This document shows, one piece after another, positions 29,002 through 37,856 of a DNA stretch of 64,000 nt. How positions within the stretch are numbered: the stretch's first letter is position 1; the number at the start of each line of letters is the position of its first letter. Made by a program: the position numbers and the translations under genes. Source of the stretch: an uncultured Maribacter sp. (lineage in GTDB: Bacteria > Bacteroidota > Bacteroidia > Flavobacteriales > Flavobacteriaceae); assembly GCF_947496775.1 (NCBI RefSeq), contig NZ_CANMDU010000002.1, positions 310,001 to 374,000 on the forward strand. Reading direction: 5' to 3'. The notes under the pieces were generated by a model that had not been told where the DNA came from, did not search any database, and worked only from the letters and a program-made list of their open reading frames with translations.

Positions 29002-30537
29002 ATGCTTACAAAAGTTTATGGTAGTTCTGTCTTTGGGGTAGAGGCTACCACGATTATCGTTGAAGTTAATGTAGATAAAGGAGTTGGTTATCATTTGGTG
29101 GGTTTACCAGATAATGCCATAAAAGAAAGTAATTACAGAATTGCAGCGGCGCTTTTAAATAATGGTTTTAAAATTCCGGGAAAAAAGATTACCATAAATA
29201 TGGCACCTGCCGATTTACGAAAAGAGGGGTCGGCTTACGATTTAACTTTGGCATTAGGAATTCTTACTGCATCGAACCAAATACAATCTAAGGATTTGGA
29301 AAAGTATATTATCATGGGAGAACTATCCTTGGACGGTAGTTTGCAACCTATAAAAGGAGCTTTGCCCATTGCAATAAAGGCTAGGGAAGAGGGCTTTAAA
29401 GGATTTATTCTTCCTAATGAAAATGCAAAAGAAGCAGCAATAGTATCTGATTTAGAAGTTTTTGGTGTAGAAAATATAAAAGAGGTTATCGATTTTTTTG
29501 ATAAAGGAACGCCCTTAAAACAGACTATTGTAAATACTAGAGAAGAGTTTGCTAAGAATTTGGATTTTCCGGAGTTCGATTTTTCCGATGTAAAAGGACA
29601 AGAAAGCATAAAACGGTGTATGGAAATTGCAGCAGCAGGCGGGCATAATATTATTCTTATCGGCCCTCCGGGAGCGGGAAAAACTATGCTGGCCAAGAGA
29701 TTACCTTCTATTTTACCTCCGATGACCCTAAATGAGGCTTTGGAAACCACTAAAATACATAGTGTGGTAGGAAAGGTAAAGAATATGGGGTTAATGAGTC
29801 AACGGCCATTTAGAAGTCCCCATCATACCATTTCCGATGTAGCATTGGTAGGAGGAGGGGCATACCCGCAACCCGGAGAAATATCTTTATCGCATAACGG
29901 AGTTTTGTTTTTAGATGAATTGCCGGAATTTAAACGTGGTGTATTAGAAGTCATGCGCCAACCGTTAGAAGACAGAGAAGTAACTATTTCTAGAGCAAGA
30001 TTTACGGTTACGTATCCTAGTAGTTTTATGTTGGTTGCTAGTATGAATCCTAGTCCTGGAGGGTATTTTAATGACCCAGATGCTCCAGTAACTTCATCGC
30101 CAGCAGAAATGCAGCGGTATCTTGGAAAAATATCGGGTCCTTTATTGGATAGAATAGATATTCATATAGAGGTTACTCCTGTACCTTTTGAAAAGCTTTC
30201 TGAAGAACGTAAAGGAGAAAGTAGTGTGGAGATACGAAAACGAGTAACGGTGGCAAGAGAACTGCAAACAGAACGTTTTAAAGATTTAGATAATGTGCAT
30301 TACAATGCCCAAATGAATACCAAGCAAATACGGGAATACTGTAAGTTAGACGAAGCTTCTAAGCAACTTTTAAAAAACGCCATGGAAAGACTAAACCTTT
30401 CTGCCAGAGCCTATGACAGGATACTAAAAGTAGCACGTACCATTGCCGATTTAGAAAATAAAAAAGAAGTAAATGGCACCCATATAGGCGAAGCCATTCA
30501 ATATAGAAGTTTAGATAGGGAAGGCTGGTTGGGGTAA
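29002..30537 (+). CDS. comM: YifB/ComM-family Mg-chelatase-like AAA+ ATPase
   Basis: A 511-residue protein. The N-terminal S5/Lon-like domain (about 1-170) has VDKGVGYHLVGLPDNAIKES. The AAA+ core has Walker A GPPGAGKTMLAKRLP near residue 222, HTISDVALVGGGAYPQPGEIS, and Walker B GVLFLDELPEF. RDFTVTYPSS-like strands and a C-terminal lid (LNLSARAYDRILKVARTIADLE) complete the ComM family. ComM is a hexameric helicase that drives branch migration during integration of taken-up DNA in naturally transforming bacteria. No other competence genes are near. It follows the acylase gene closely. Confidence 0.93.
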   Translation: MLTKVYGSSVFGVEATTIIVEVNVDKGVGYHLVGLPDNAIKESNYRIAAALLNNGFKIPGKKITINMAPADLRKEGSAYDLTLALGILTASNQIQSKDLEKYIIMGELSLDGSLQPIKGALPIAIKAREEGFKGFILPNENAKEAAIVSDLEVFGVENIKEVIDFFDKGTPLKQTIVNTREEFAKNLDFPEFDFSDVKGQESIKRCMEIAAAGGHNIILIGPPGAGKTMLAKRLPSILPPMTLNEALETTKIHSVVGKVKNMGLMSQRPFRSPHHTISDVALVGGGAYPQPGEISLSHNGVLFLDELPEFKRGVLEVMRQPLEDREVTISRARFTVTYPSSFMLVASMNPSPGGYFNDPDAPVTSSPAEMQRYLGKISGPLLDRIDIHIEVTPVPFEKLSEERKGESSVEIRKRVTVARELQTERFKDLDNVHYNAQMNTKQIREYCKLDEASKQLLKNAMERLNLSARAYDRILKVARTIADLENKKEVNGTHIGEAIQYRSLDREGWLG

Positions 30538-30667
30538 TAGTGCATTTGTGTTAAATTGCTTTTAAATACAGTATAAGAGTTATAGAATAAATAAATTTAA
30601 ATCATTAACCATTTAATTTGATTATAAAATGGTTAACCAATATCAGGATAATACAGAATCACTCTTA

Positions 30668-31303
30668 ATGAAAATAATATCAACTAATATAGGGAAGCGA
30701 ACTACTTTCATTTGGAATGGAAAAGAAGAAGCTACAGGAATATATAAAAATCCAACAAACAAGCCTATTTACTTAACAAAGAATGATGTAATAAGTGATG
30801 AAATTTCTAACCGGTTAAATCACGGAGGTTATTATAAAGCTTGTTATATTTTTTCATCTGAACAATATCCGTATTGGAAAAAATTATACCCTAAACTTGA
30901 TTGGACTTGGGGAATGTTTGGAGAAAATTTAACGGTTTCTGGCTTTGATGAACGACAAGTGTATTTGGGAGATATTTATAAAGTTGGACAAGCTGTAGTA
31001 CAAATTTCGCAATATAGAGAACCTTGTTATAAGCTGGGACACAAATTTGGAACTCAAAAAGTACTTAAACAATTCATTGAACACGGATTTGGAGGAACTT
31101 ATTTAAGTATTCTTGAAGAAGGATATGTTACCATTAATGATGAATTTGATTTAATAGAACGTCCGAAAAAAAGTTTAACTGTATCAGAATTGTTTCATTT
31201 AGTTCATGCAAAAGAAAAAAATCAGGAATTATTGAAAATAATTGTTGACAGTAAGGCCATACCGCCGAAAAAAAGAATATTATTTAGTAAGTTTTTAAAA
31301 TAG
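30668..31303 (+). CDS. MOSC domain protein (YiiM-like)
   Basis: About 211 residues starting MKIISTNIGK. An upstream ATG at 30629 would add 13 residues without family support, so the later ATG is chosen. WGMFGENLTVSGFDE and YREPCYKLGHKFG are MOSC signatures; the Cys in REPC is the conserved residue thought to bind the molybdenum cofactor. YiiM-type proteins reduce N-hydroxylated compounds such as 6-hydroxylaminopurine. The C-terminal 40 residues form the extra helical 3-alpha domain of this subgroup. A long non-coding gap follows. Confidence 0.88.
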   Translation: MKIISTNIGKRTTFIWNGKEEATGIYKNPTNKPIYLTKNDVISDEISNRLNHGGYYKACYIFSSEQYPYWKKLYPKLDWTWGMFGENLTVSGFDERQVYLGDIYKVGQAVVQISQYREPCYKLGHKFGTQKVLKQFIEHGFGGTYLSILEEGYVTINDEFDLIERPKKSLTVSELFHLVHAKEKNQELLKIIVDSKAIPPKKRILFSKFLK

Positions 31304-31865
31304 ACTGTTAAAAAACGAAAGTAACAACTTATATAAAATAGTGGTTTAATTACTTAAACGGAAATGATTTTTGTAATGAACACTTTCTACGGAAATACCC
31401 TTTTAAAATAACAATCACCTCCTAGAAGCATAAAAGATAGGCTAAATGTTTAGCAACAAAGAAGGGATAGTTATTGGAACACAACGGACCGTTTGGATCA
31501 AGTTGAAAGTATGTTAAACGATTATATGAGCCAATCGTAATTGAAAAATCGCTGCGAAAATATGATTTTAAAAATTAATGAGTTCAATCAAGGAACTTAT
31601 AGTATTAAAACAAATGAGAGAGAAGAACTTTGTTCATTTTTGTGATAAAACGATTAATGCAACGGGAATTGAATTACCATAAAAAAGCGACCCTACATCA
31701 AATTCATAAAGATTAGTAAATTAACTGGTTACAAGGTGCTATGTACATAATGAACTAAAATTTTTCAGCCCTAATTGGGGCATTGATTATATCCTAAACC
31801 GTTAGGTGTCAATAAATAATAGACGAAATTTGATTAAATTTATTAAAATATTATAGCGTAAATCC
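31304..31865. other. Gap with short decayed frames
   Basis: No intact gene. Two short open stretches lie in different frames, one ending NDYMSQS (stop at 31540) and one at 31541-31645 containing KINEFNQGTYSIKTN and REELCSFL, with the shifted continuation CDKTINATGIELP up to about 31681. Their composition looks coding, so this is probably the remains of one gene of an unrecognised family broken by frameshifts. Confidence 0.4.
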
Positions 31866-32888
31866 ATGAATAAGAAACTAAAAATTAATTTTTTATTTCT
31901 TTTCTTATTAATAGGTTGTGGTTCTAAAAAACAACCGTTAATACAAGATGTAAACGGAACACACCGATTAACTTCTAATCAAATATGGTTATCACACGAA
32001 CATATTTTAGTCGATTTTATAGGAGCAGACAGTATACAACCAAATAAATGGAACCATGATACGATAATTAAAGAAGTAATGCCTTATCTCCAGGAGCTTA
32101 AAGAGTTTAATGTTACTTATTTCGTTGACGCTACGCCAGATTACTTAGGAAGAGATGTATTACTTCTTGAGAAGATTGCCAATAAAACGGGTATCAATAT
32201 TATTACAAATACTGGTCTTTATGGAGCTCGAAATAATAAATTTATTCCTGAATATGCTCAAGAAATGGCAGCAGAAGATCTTGCTAAGATGTGGATTAAT
32301 GAATATAAGAATGGTATTGATGGAACTTCAATAAGACCAGGCTTTATTAAGATTGGTATAGATACTTCTGATTCCTTACCTGTAATACATAAAAAGTTGG
32401 TAAAAGCTGCAGCTCTATCTCATCTAAAAACAGGTTTAACTATAGCATCACACACGGGAAAAGCGATAGGTTTATGGTCGCAATTAGACATTCTTAAAGA
32501 AATTGGAGTTTCGCCGGAGGCTTTTATTTGGGTGCATGCGCAGGAAGAAGATAATAATGACAATTATCTTAAAGCAGCAAAGTTGGGATGTTGGATAAGT
32601 CTTGATGGATTAGGCTGGGAATTGGAAAAACATGTTGAAAAACTATTATTCGCAAAAAGAAATGGAATTTTAGACAGAATTTTAATTTCGCACGATTCTG
32701 GTTGGTATGATCCGCAAAGAGAAAATCAAGCAATCAGACCATATACAAATATTTTTAAGAAACTCTATCCAGAACTAAAAACTCATGGGTTTACAGAGGA
32801 AGAATTCAAAGTATTGCTAAGCGTCAATCCGTCAAAGGCCTTTTTAATAGAAGTCAGAAAATCTCCTTCGGACAAAAATAGTCAGTAA
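31866..32888 (+). CDS. Phosphotriesterase-family lipoprotein hydrolase
   Basis: A 340-residue amidohydrolase-superfamily protein. The N-terminus FLFLLIGCGSKK is a lipoprotein signal with lipidation Cys near residue 18. SHEHILVDF gives the first two metal His residues. FIKIGIDTSD has the lysine expected to be carbamylated, IASHTGKA and VHAQEEDN give the next His residues, and LISHDSGWYD has the final Asp. The two-metal site is therefore complete. Relatives hydrolyse lactones or phosphotriesters; the native substrate is unknown. It should be an outer- or inner-membrane lipoprotein. It is monocistronic and precedes a TetR unit. Confidence 0.88.
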   Translation: MNKKLKINFLFLFLLIGCGSKKQPLIQDVNGTHRLTSNQIWLSHEHILVDFIGADSIQPNKWNHDTIIKEVMPYLQELKEFNVTYFVDATPDYLGRDVLLLEKIANKTGINIITNTGLYGARNNKFIPEYAQEMAAEDLAKMWINEYKNGIDGTSIRPGFIKIGIDTSDSLPVIHKKLVKAAALSHLKTGLTIASHTGKAIGLWSQLDILKEIGVSPEAFIWVHAQEEDNNDNYLKAAKLGCWISLDGLGWELEKHVEKLLFAKRNGILDRILISHDSGWYDPQRENQAIRPYTNIFKKLYPELKTHGFTEEEFKVLLSVNPSKAFLIEVRKSPSDKNSQ

Positions 32889-32948
32889 TACATCAAGACA
32901 TTGTAAAACATATAAAAAATAACATATTTTGAAAAGAGTAGCGTAATT

Positions 32949-32968
32949 CTTGGAATAATCATTCCAAG
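32949..32968. promoter_or_regulatory. TetR operator O1 (CTTGGAAT-N4-ATTCCAAG) within tetR promoter
   Basis: A perfect 8+8 inverted repeat with a 4-base spacer. It lies between a TTG (32950-32952) and the -7 box TACATTTG (32974-32981), which are 21 bases apart. A bound repressor would block this promoter. The half-site TGGAAT recurs at 33557-33576 before the SDR gene. Confidence 0.75.
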
Positions 32969-32985
32969 TGTTATACATTTGCAAA

Positions 32986-33537
32986 GTGGAAAAAAAACAA
33001 ATCATATTATCAGCTGCCCTTAAAATTCTAGTGAAAAAAGGGGTACATAACACACCTATGTCTGCTATTGGAAAAGCTGCTGAAACGGGAATGGGAACTA
33101 TTTATAATTACTTCCCAAATAAAGATGCCCTAATTAATGAAATTTACACAGATATAAAAAAGCAAGAAAAATTGCTGTTTGAAAATTTTGAAGCGGATAA
33201 GCCGATCAAGACTCAATTTGAAAACTATTTTACCATAGCGGTCGATTTTTTCATAAATAATCCCAATTATTTCCTATTTATGGAGCAACTACAAGCTTCT
33301 CCTATTATAACGGAAAGGAGCAAAGAAGAAGGCAGAAAATCTATAACTCCTATTTTTGAACTTTTATCAGTAGGAAAAGAACAACGTATTATAAAAGAAA
33401 TGGACACAGAAGAAATTTTGATGTTTATAGGTGGAGCTATTTTGTCGTATTTAAGATGGTATTTTAATCAAACCAAGAAAAATGAAACCTCACTTAAGAA
33501 TCAAGTAATAATGGTTTGGGACGCAATTAAGGAATAA
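32986..33537 (+). CDS. TetR/AcrR-family repressor (first of three)
   Basis: About 183 residues with the GTG at 32986 as start; a GTG at 32968 lies inside the operator and before the -7 box, so it cannot be the start of that transcript. The N-terminal HTH reads KQIILSAALKILVKKG through MGTIYNYFPNKDALINEIY. The C-terminal ligand domain is helical and diverged. The transcript would begin within a few bases of the GTG, so translation may be leaderless. It is followed by an SDR gene and a DoxX-like gene on the same strand; matching palindromes before both suggest self-repression and control of those genes. Confidence 0.88.
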   Translation: MEKKQIILSAALKILVKKGVHNTPMSAIGKAAETGMGTIYNYFPNKDALINEIYTDIKKQEKLLFENFEADKPIKTQFENYFTIAVDFFINNPNYFLFMEQLQASPIITERSKEEGRKSITPIFELLSVGKEQRIIKEMDTEEILMFIGGAILSYLRWYFNQTKKNETSLKNQVIMVWDAIKE

Positions 33538-33556
33538 AAAAAAATTATCAACATTT

Positions 33557-33576
33557 TGGAATGAACATTCATTCCA
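33557..33576. promoter_or_regulatory. TetR operator O2 (TGGAATGA-N4-TCATTCCA) before the SDR gene
   Basis: A perfect 8+8 inverted repeat with 4-base spacer, 13 bases before the SDR ATG. It shares the outer half-sites TGGAAT and ATTCCA with O1, though 4 bases further apart. It is the probable second target of the TetR encoded at 32986. Confidence 0.7.
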
Positions 33577-33589
33577 TTAACTAACAATT

Positions 33590-34450
33590 ATGAAAAAGAA
33601 CATATTAATTACAGGAACATCAACAGGAGTAGGATTTGAAAGTGCTCTTCTATTCGCCAAAAACAACTATAAGGTTTATGCTACAATGCGTAATCTTAAA
33701 AAAGCAGAGAATCTTAAGCAGAGAATCTTGGAAGAAAATCTTGATATAGAAATACTTCCTTTAGATGTAACTAAAATAGATTCTATTAAAGCTGCTGTAA
33801 ATAGTATTATAGAAAAAGATGGGAAAATAGACGTGTTACTTAATAATGCAGGAGCTGGTTTTGCAAAAACAACAGAACAGGCTTCTGAAGAAGAAATTAG
33901 ATGGGTTACAGATGTAAATTATCACGGAGTTGTATTTTGTACGCAAGCTGTATTACCTTATATGAGAAAACAAAAATCGGGTCAAATAATTAGTATTACT
34001 TCTGTTGGTGGTTTGGTTGGACAACCTTTTAACGAATTGTATTGCGGTGCCAAATTTGCTGTAGAAGGATATATGGAAGGACTAGCAACTTATATTGGAA
34101 ATGCTTTCAATATCAAAATCACTTGTATTGAACCGGGAGGAATAGCTACCGAATTTATGACTTCTGCAATTGAAAAAACAGCTGTTAATGGACAATTTGC
34201 AACAGGCGAGTATGCACCAATATTTGAAAGATATATGGCGGGAAACCAAAAAAGAGCAAATGAAAGCAAAGAGCAAGTGTACCAAACAGGGATAGAAGTA
34301 GCAGAAGCTACTTTAGGTATTGCTCAAAACGAAAATCCACCTTTAAGAATCCGAACTTCCCAATGGGCCGAAGCTTTTTGTGAATTAAAAACAAAAGCTG
34401 ATCCAGATGGACATAAAATAGTGAAACAATTACAAGATACTTTTTTATAA
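33590..34450 (+). CDS. Short-chain dehydrogenase/reductase
   Basis: A 286-residue classical SDR. TGTSTGVGFESALLFAK is the NAD(P) loop and LLNNAGAGFAKT the NNAG motif. Catalytic residues appear as Ser in ISITSVGG, and Tyr and Lys in YCGAKFAVEG. EPGGIATEF follows the active site. Arg after the first strand (ATMRN) favours NADP. The substrate is unknown. It lies behind a TetR operator and one base before a DoxX-like gene, so an inducible two-gene detoxification unit is likely. Confidence 0.92.
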   Translation: MKKNILITGTSTGVGFESALLFAKNNYKVYATMRNLKKAENLKQRILEENLDIEILPLDVTKIDSIKAAVNSIIEKDGKIDVLLNNAGAGFAKTTEQASEEEIRWVTDVNYHGVVFCTQAVLPYMRKQKSGQIISITSVGGLVGQPFNELYCGAKFAVEGYMEGLATYIGNAFNIKITCIEPGGIATEFMTSAIEKTAVNGQFATGEYAPIFERYMAGNQKRANESKEQVYQTGIEVAEATLGIAQNENPPLRIRTSQWAEAFCELKTKADPDGHKIVKQLQDTFL

Positions 34451-34451
34451 T

Positions 34452-34805
34452 ATGAAAGTAATTTATTGGTCTTCAACAGCAATAATATCCGCTTTTCTTT
34501 TCTTAAGCTCTTATAGTTATTTTTTTAGTAAAAGTACAATTCAAGGGATTAAAAATTTAGGCTTTCCTGATTTTTTCAGAGTAGAATTAGCTGTTTTAAA
34601 GTTAATAGCTGCAATTATATTGCTAATACCTTTAGCTTCAACGCAACTAAAAGAATGGGCGTATGCAGGTGTTGGATTATTTTTAATAACGGCCTTAGTT
34701 GCACATATTAAACATAAGGATTCTATCTTTATTATGATTCTATTACTAATTTTATTGGGAATTCTAATAATATCTAACATATATATGAATAAGTTTTTTA
34801 AATAA
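34452..34805 (+). CDS. DoxX-like small membrane protein
   Basis: A 117-residue protein with four membrane spans, the size and layout of the DoxX_2/DoxX-like family. GIKNLGFPDFFRVELAVLKLIAA and LKEWAYAGVGLFLITALVAHI are typical segments. The biochemical role of the family is poorly known; many members sit beside oxidoreductases in redox-stress units. It starts 1 base after the SDR stop, so the two are co-translated. Confidence 0.85.
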   Translation: MKVIYWSSTAIISAFLFLSSYSYFFSKSTIQGIKNLGFPDFFRVELAVLKLIAAIILLIPLASTQLKEWAYAGVGLFLITALVAHIKHKDSIFIMILLLILLGILIISNIYMNKFFK

Positions 34806-35124
34806 ATACGGTGGGTAACATGGTTTTTAAAAAATAGCTGGGCTAGCACAAATCAGCATGGTTTGTGCTTTTATATAAACGGACTGGTAGAGAAAACACA
34901 AAAAAACAGACATAACTGCAGCGCTAAATAATATTGGAATTGTGTTTTTACCCAATGGAGAACACTTTATATCTAGAGTTATTGTCTTTTTACATTCGAT
35001 TATCTATACACAAGTCTGTTTTTCATCAGCTTTGAAAAAAAAATGCAAAAAAAATTCACAGTTTCCATTTTTACTTGTCTAAACTTATGTAACCAAAAAT
35101 AATAGGATACATAAATTAAAAACA
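34806..35124. other. Non-coding gap with a terminator-like hairpin
   Basis: A stem of AGCACAAA with TTTGTGCT (34845-34852 and 34862-34869) followed by T residues probably ends the TetR-SDR-DoxX transcript. The rest, to 35124, has no coding frame or recognisable element. Confidence 0.6.
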
Positions 35125-35610
35125 ATGTTTAAGACAAAAAGTTATTTACTTATTGCATTGACTTTTAGCCTAATTTGGGTTGGCAATGCGCAAACAAACA
35201 AAAAAATGGAAACAAATTTTAACTCACAACAAAAGGAAGTCTACAGTACTATTGAAAAAATGGTAATTGCATTTGAAAGCAAAGACATTGATGGTGTTTT
35301 GTCAACTTATGAAAAGAATGCAATAGTCATGTTTGAACCGGGCAAACCAATAACAGGTCATAATGAATTAAGACAAGCGTTTACGCAATTTGTAAACTTC
35401 AATCCAAACTATACTTTCTCTAGTCACGAGGTTTATATTTCAGGAGATATTGCTACTCATATTGCTCCATGGAACATGGTAGGTACTTTACCTGATGGTA
35501 ATAAAATTGAGCAGAATGGACTATCAGTGGCTATCCTTAGAAGACAAACAGATGGAAGTTGGTTAATGATTCAGGATAATCCTCATGGTCAATTTCGTTT
35601 AAATAATTAA
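35125..35610 (+). CDS. Secreted NTF2/SnoaL-like (SgcJ/DUF4440 type) protein
   Basis: A 161-residue protein. MFKTKSYLLIALTFSLIWVGNAQ is a signal peptide. The mature domain of about 130 residues is a cone-shaped NTF2-like fold, with MVIAFESKDIDGVLSTYEKNA, ARHGHNEL-like turn (TGHNELRQAF) and a C-terminal GSWLMIQDNPHG strand. Such proteins bind small hydrophobic molecules or act as isomerases; function here is unknown. A strong hairpin terminator follows directly, so it is a single-gene unit just ahead of an ECF sigma gene. Confidence 0.83.
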   Translation: MFKTKSYLLIALTFSLIWVGNAQTNKKMETNFNSQQKEVYSTIEKMVIAFESKDIDGVLSTYEKNAIVMFEPGKPITGHNELRQAFTQFVNFNPNYTFSSHEVYISGDIATHIAPWNMVGTLPDGNKIEQNGLSVAILRRQTDGSWLMIQDNPHGQFRLNN

Positions 35611-35625
35611 ATTACTAGATACAAT

Positions 35626-35657
35626 ACAGGTTATTTTAATAACCTGTGTTTCTTTTT
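35626..35657 (+). terminator. Rho-independent terminator after the NTF2-like gene
   Basis: A perfect 9-base stem ACAGGTTAT with ATAACCTGT and a TTTA loop, followed by a T-rich tail. It ends 15 bases before the sigma factor ATG. Confidence 0.88.
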
Positions 35658-35671
35658 ATATATTTTAGGAT

Positions 35672-36466
35672 ATGAACGAAGAAGAATTAATAAAGAAATC
35701 CTTAGACGGAGATAGAAAAAGCTTAGAAGAACTGATTAATTCAGTTAGAGATTCTATTTTCAATATGGCCATTAGGTTCCTTTATTCAAGAGAAGATTCG
35801 GAAGACGCCACTCAAGAAATTTTAATAAAAATAGTAACCAACCTTAGTAAGTTTAAAGCAAAAAGTAAATTTAAAACTTGGACATATCGTATTGCAACAA
35901 ATTATCTTATTAATTTTAAAAAAACAAAAATAGAGCAACAAAACATATCCTTCGATTACTATGCAAATGACCTAAAAACATTTATAGCCCCTAAAGATTA
36001 TAATTTACCAGATAAGAACCTTTTGGAAAAAGAAATGAAAACGAATTGTACGCTAGCCATGTTACAATGTTTAAATAGAGAACATAGAATAGCTTTCATT
36101 TTAGGAAGTATTTTAAAGATAAAAAGTAATGTTGGAGCAGAAATCACCAATACAAGTTCTTCAAATTTCAGAAAAAAAGTAGAAAAATCGAGAAAACTTA
36201 TTGGTAACTTTATGAATAATAACTGTGGAGTTTACAATCCGAAAAACCCTTGTAGATGTAATGCAAGAATCAATACAGGAATGAAATGCGGTAGAATAAA
36301 AAGAGGAAATTTGCAATTTTTAAGCCATATTGAACTGTATAATGAAGAAATGGAAGAATTACATTCACTTACAGGGATATATCAAAATCATGGTTCTTTT
36401 GAAAGTAAGTTAAATTTCAACTCTCAATTGAGTCAACTTATTGCTTCAAAAAAAATAATGAATTGA
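35672..36466 (+). CDS. ECF-like sigma-70 factor with Cys-rich C-terminal tail (paralog 1)
   Basis: A 264-residue protein. Region 2 is clear: FNMAIRFLYSREDSEDATQEILIKI and FKTWTYRIATNYLINF, for core binding and -10 recognition. Region 4 (about residues 125-180) is degenerate but keeps the FRKKVEKSRKLI helix. A tail then adds NNNCGVYNPKNPCRCNARI and about 70 further residues, far beyond a normal ECF sigma. Four cysteines in this motif could bind metal or sense redox. The same motif occurs in the paralog at 46299. No anti-sigma gene adjoins; the downstream frame is a decayed ankyrin gene. Confidence 0.85.
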   Translation: MNEEELIKKSLDGDRKSLEELINSVRDSIFNMAIRFLYSREDSEDATQEILIKIVTNLSKFKAKSKFKTWTYRIATNYLINFKKTKIEQQNISFDYYANDLKTFIAPKDYNLPDKNLLEKEMKTNCTLAMLQCLNREHRIAFILGSILKIKSNVGAEITNTSSSNFRKKVEKSRKLIGNFMNNNCGVYNPKNPCRCNARINTGMKCGRIKRGNLQFLSHIELYNEEMEELHSLTGIYQNHGSFESKLNFNSQLSQLIASKKIMN

Positions 36467-36491
36467 AATAGCCGATCGCGCAACACTGGGC

Positions 36492-36766
36492 ATGATTAAT
36501 TTGAGATTAGGTATGATTCCTAGTTTAATTTTTGGAGCAAATAAAACGGAACCAAAACCATATAAAGTTGAATTCGTAAAGGAATTTGTTCTTGCTGGGT
36601 ATTTTAGTTTAGACAAAGTAAAGACTGGGATAATCGAATTAGATTAAATACAACAATAGGAACGTAGCCGAATCTAATATTATTAAAAGACCCTCATGGT
36701 TCGACCTCGCTTAATTATGCAGAAATTGAAAGAGAAGAGGCTAAACAACTATATATTTTTTCTTAA
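36492..36766 (+). pseudogene. Decayed copy of the exported ankyrin-repeat protein encoded at 53259-53759
   Basis: Two coding fragments in different frames. The first (36492-36647) includes EPKPYKVEFVKEFVLAG, matching EPEPIDIKLVKEFVVAG near the N-terminus of the intact gene. The second (36668-36766) reads PNLILLKDPHGSTSL, matching PELIFAKGPHGFTLL near its C-terminus. The middle, about 70 residues, is deleted and the frame shifts. The intact homolog lies 17 kb away. It follows the Cys-tail sigma gene directly, so a sigma-ankyrin pair may once have existed here. Confidence 0.72.
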
Positions 36767-36807
36767 ATGACATAAATTTTAGTAAATAAAAACCCTTATA
36801 TTAGTGT

Positions 36808-37218
36808 ATGAGGTCAAAACAATGCAGCGTTTGTTCAGGTTTAGGAGAAAGAAATTTTGTGGCTGGGAGTAGCTCAACTTACGAACAATGCTATGCTTGT
36901 GATGGAACAGGTTACATTCAAGTAGCTGAACAAATAAGAGAAGAAACAGATGGAAGAACAAATGGTGGTAAAGCTATAGATCTTAAAGGAAAAAAAACTA
37001 CCCCACCTGTAAGCTTAAGAGTTATTAAAATAGGTTGGTCAGTAGTTGTATTTGTAGTCACTTGTTTTCTTTCTAAAGGTGTAACGTCAAATAGTATTTA
37101 TGTTTCCCTTGCTATTGGTCTTTTTGCAGCTTTTGTAATGTATAAGTGGTATAAAATACTTGCGCCTATTATAGGCTTTAGCTTATTAGCCTATGGTATT
37201 TATACAATTTTTGGGTAA
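36808..37218 (+). CDS. Membrane protein with DnaJ-type zinc-finger motifs
   Basis: A 136-residue protein. The first 35 residues hold two CxxCxGxG elements, CSVCSGLG and CYACDGTG, which together resemble the central zinc-binding domain of DnaJ. A polar linker of about 35 residues leads to two or three membrane spans from about residue 75 on (WSVVVFVVTCFL and later). No J-domain is present. Such stand-alone zinc ribbons on membrane anchors may bind unfolded thiol-bearing proteins; no function is assigned. Confidence 0.7.
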   Translation: MRSKQCSVCSGLGERNFVAGSSSTYEQCYACDGTGYIQVAEQIREETDGRTNGGKAIDLKGKKTTPPVSLRVIKIGWSVVVFVVTCFLSKGVTSNSIYVSLAIGLFAAFVMYKWYKILAPIIGFSLLAYGIYTIFG

Positions 37219-37315
37219 AACAATTCAGCTCTCTGAAGTTTACAACTTTAAACTATTTACACAGTTTTTCTAAAATAAAAGAGACATGCCGGTTGTCTTA
37301 ATGGTTAAATCTTTT

Positions 37316-37339
37316 AAAAAATGATAGTTATCATTTTTT
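37316..37339 (+). terminator. Hairpin with T tract, probable terminator
   Basis: AAAAAATGATA and TATCATTTTTT form an 11-base inverted repeat around a minimal loop, with T residues at the 3' side. It lies about 100 bases after the zinc-finger gene. Confidence 0.55.
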
Positions 37340-37483
37340 TAAGCTATTTTTTGTTTAAATTATAAGTGATTCTACAAGATTAATTGGTTTTTATTAATTA
37401 ATTATGAAAGCCTTTATAGTGAGAGCTTTTACTTTCATTTATGCAAACTAGGTTTTGTTATTACACTTTTAAATAAAAGAATA

Positions 37484-37816
37484 ATGTTTATAGAAAAACA
37501 AATTTCTACATCAAAAAGGGATTTAGACATTTCCAAATTTTTAGTAAAAATAGAGCATAGCTATATACATATTATACAGCTAAAAGGTAGATTATGTTCT
37601 TATACATATGAGCCGCGAACATCTGATTTACATGAAAAATTAGAAGAGTTGAAATTACGAATAGAGTTGCTATGCATTTCGCATTTAAACCTTATGACTA
37701 AATTAAAAACTCCGGTTAATTTTATAGAAGTTCCCAAACAACAAGTAGAAGAACAGATAAGGGAAGCGTTGTTAATAGAAAAAGCTATTTCAGCGTATAT
37801 GATTATGGCAAAATAA
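37484..37816 (+). CDS. Hypothetical 110-residue helical protein
   Basis: I do not recognise this protein. It is soluble, with no signal peptide, and mostly helical with heptad-like Leu/Ile spacing from about residue 20 to 70 (HEKLEELKLRIELLCISHLNL), so a coiled coil is plausible. The codon use is like its neighbours. The stop codon lies within the left arm of a strong terminator hairpin. A 265-base gap without genes precedes it, so it is probably a single-gene unit. Confidence 0.6.
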   Translation: MFIEKQISTSKRDLDISKFLVKIEHSYIHIIQLKGRLCSYTYEPRTSDLHEKLEELKLRIELLCISHLNLMTKLKTPVNFIEVPKQQVEEQIREALLIEKAISAYMIMAK

Positions 37817-37851
37817 TACTTCGAGGCTAATAGCTTCGAAGTATTATTTTT
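37811..37851. terminator. Terminator hairpin after the hypothetical gene
   Basis: AATAATACTTCGA (37812-37824) pairs with TCGAAGTATTATT (37836-37848), and the loop has a further GCT/AGC pairing. The T-rich right arm and A-rich left arm allow action on both strands, between convergent genes. Confidence 0.85.
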
Positions 37852-37856
37852 AAAAC

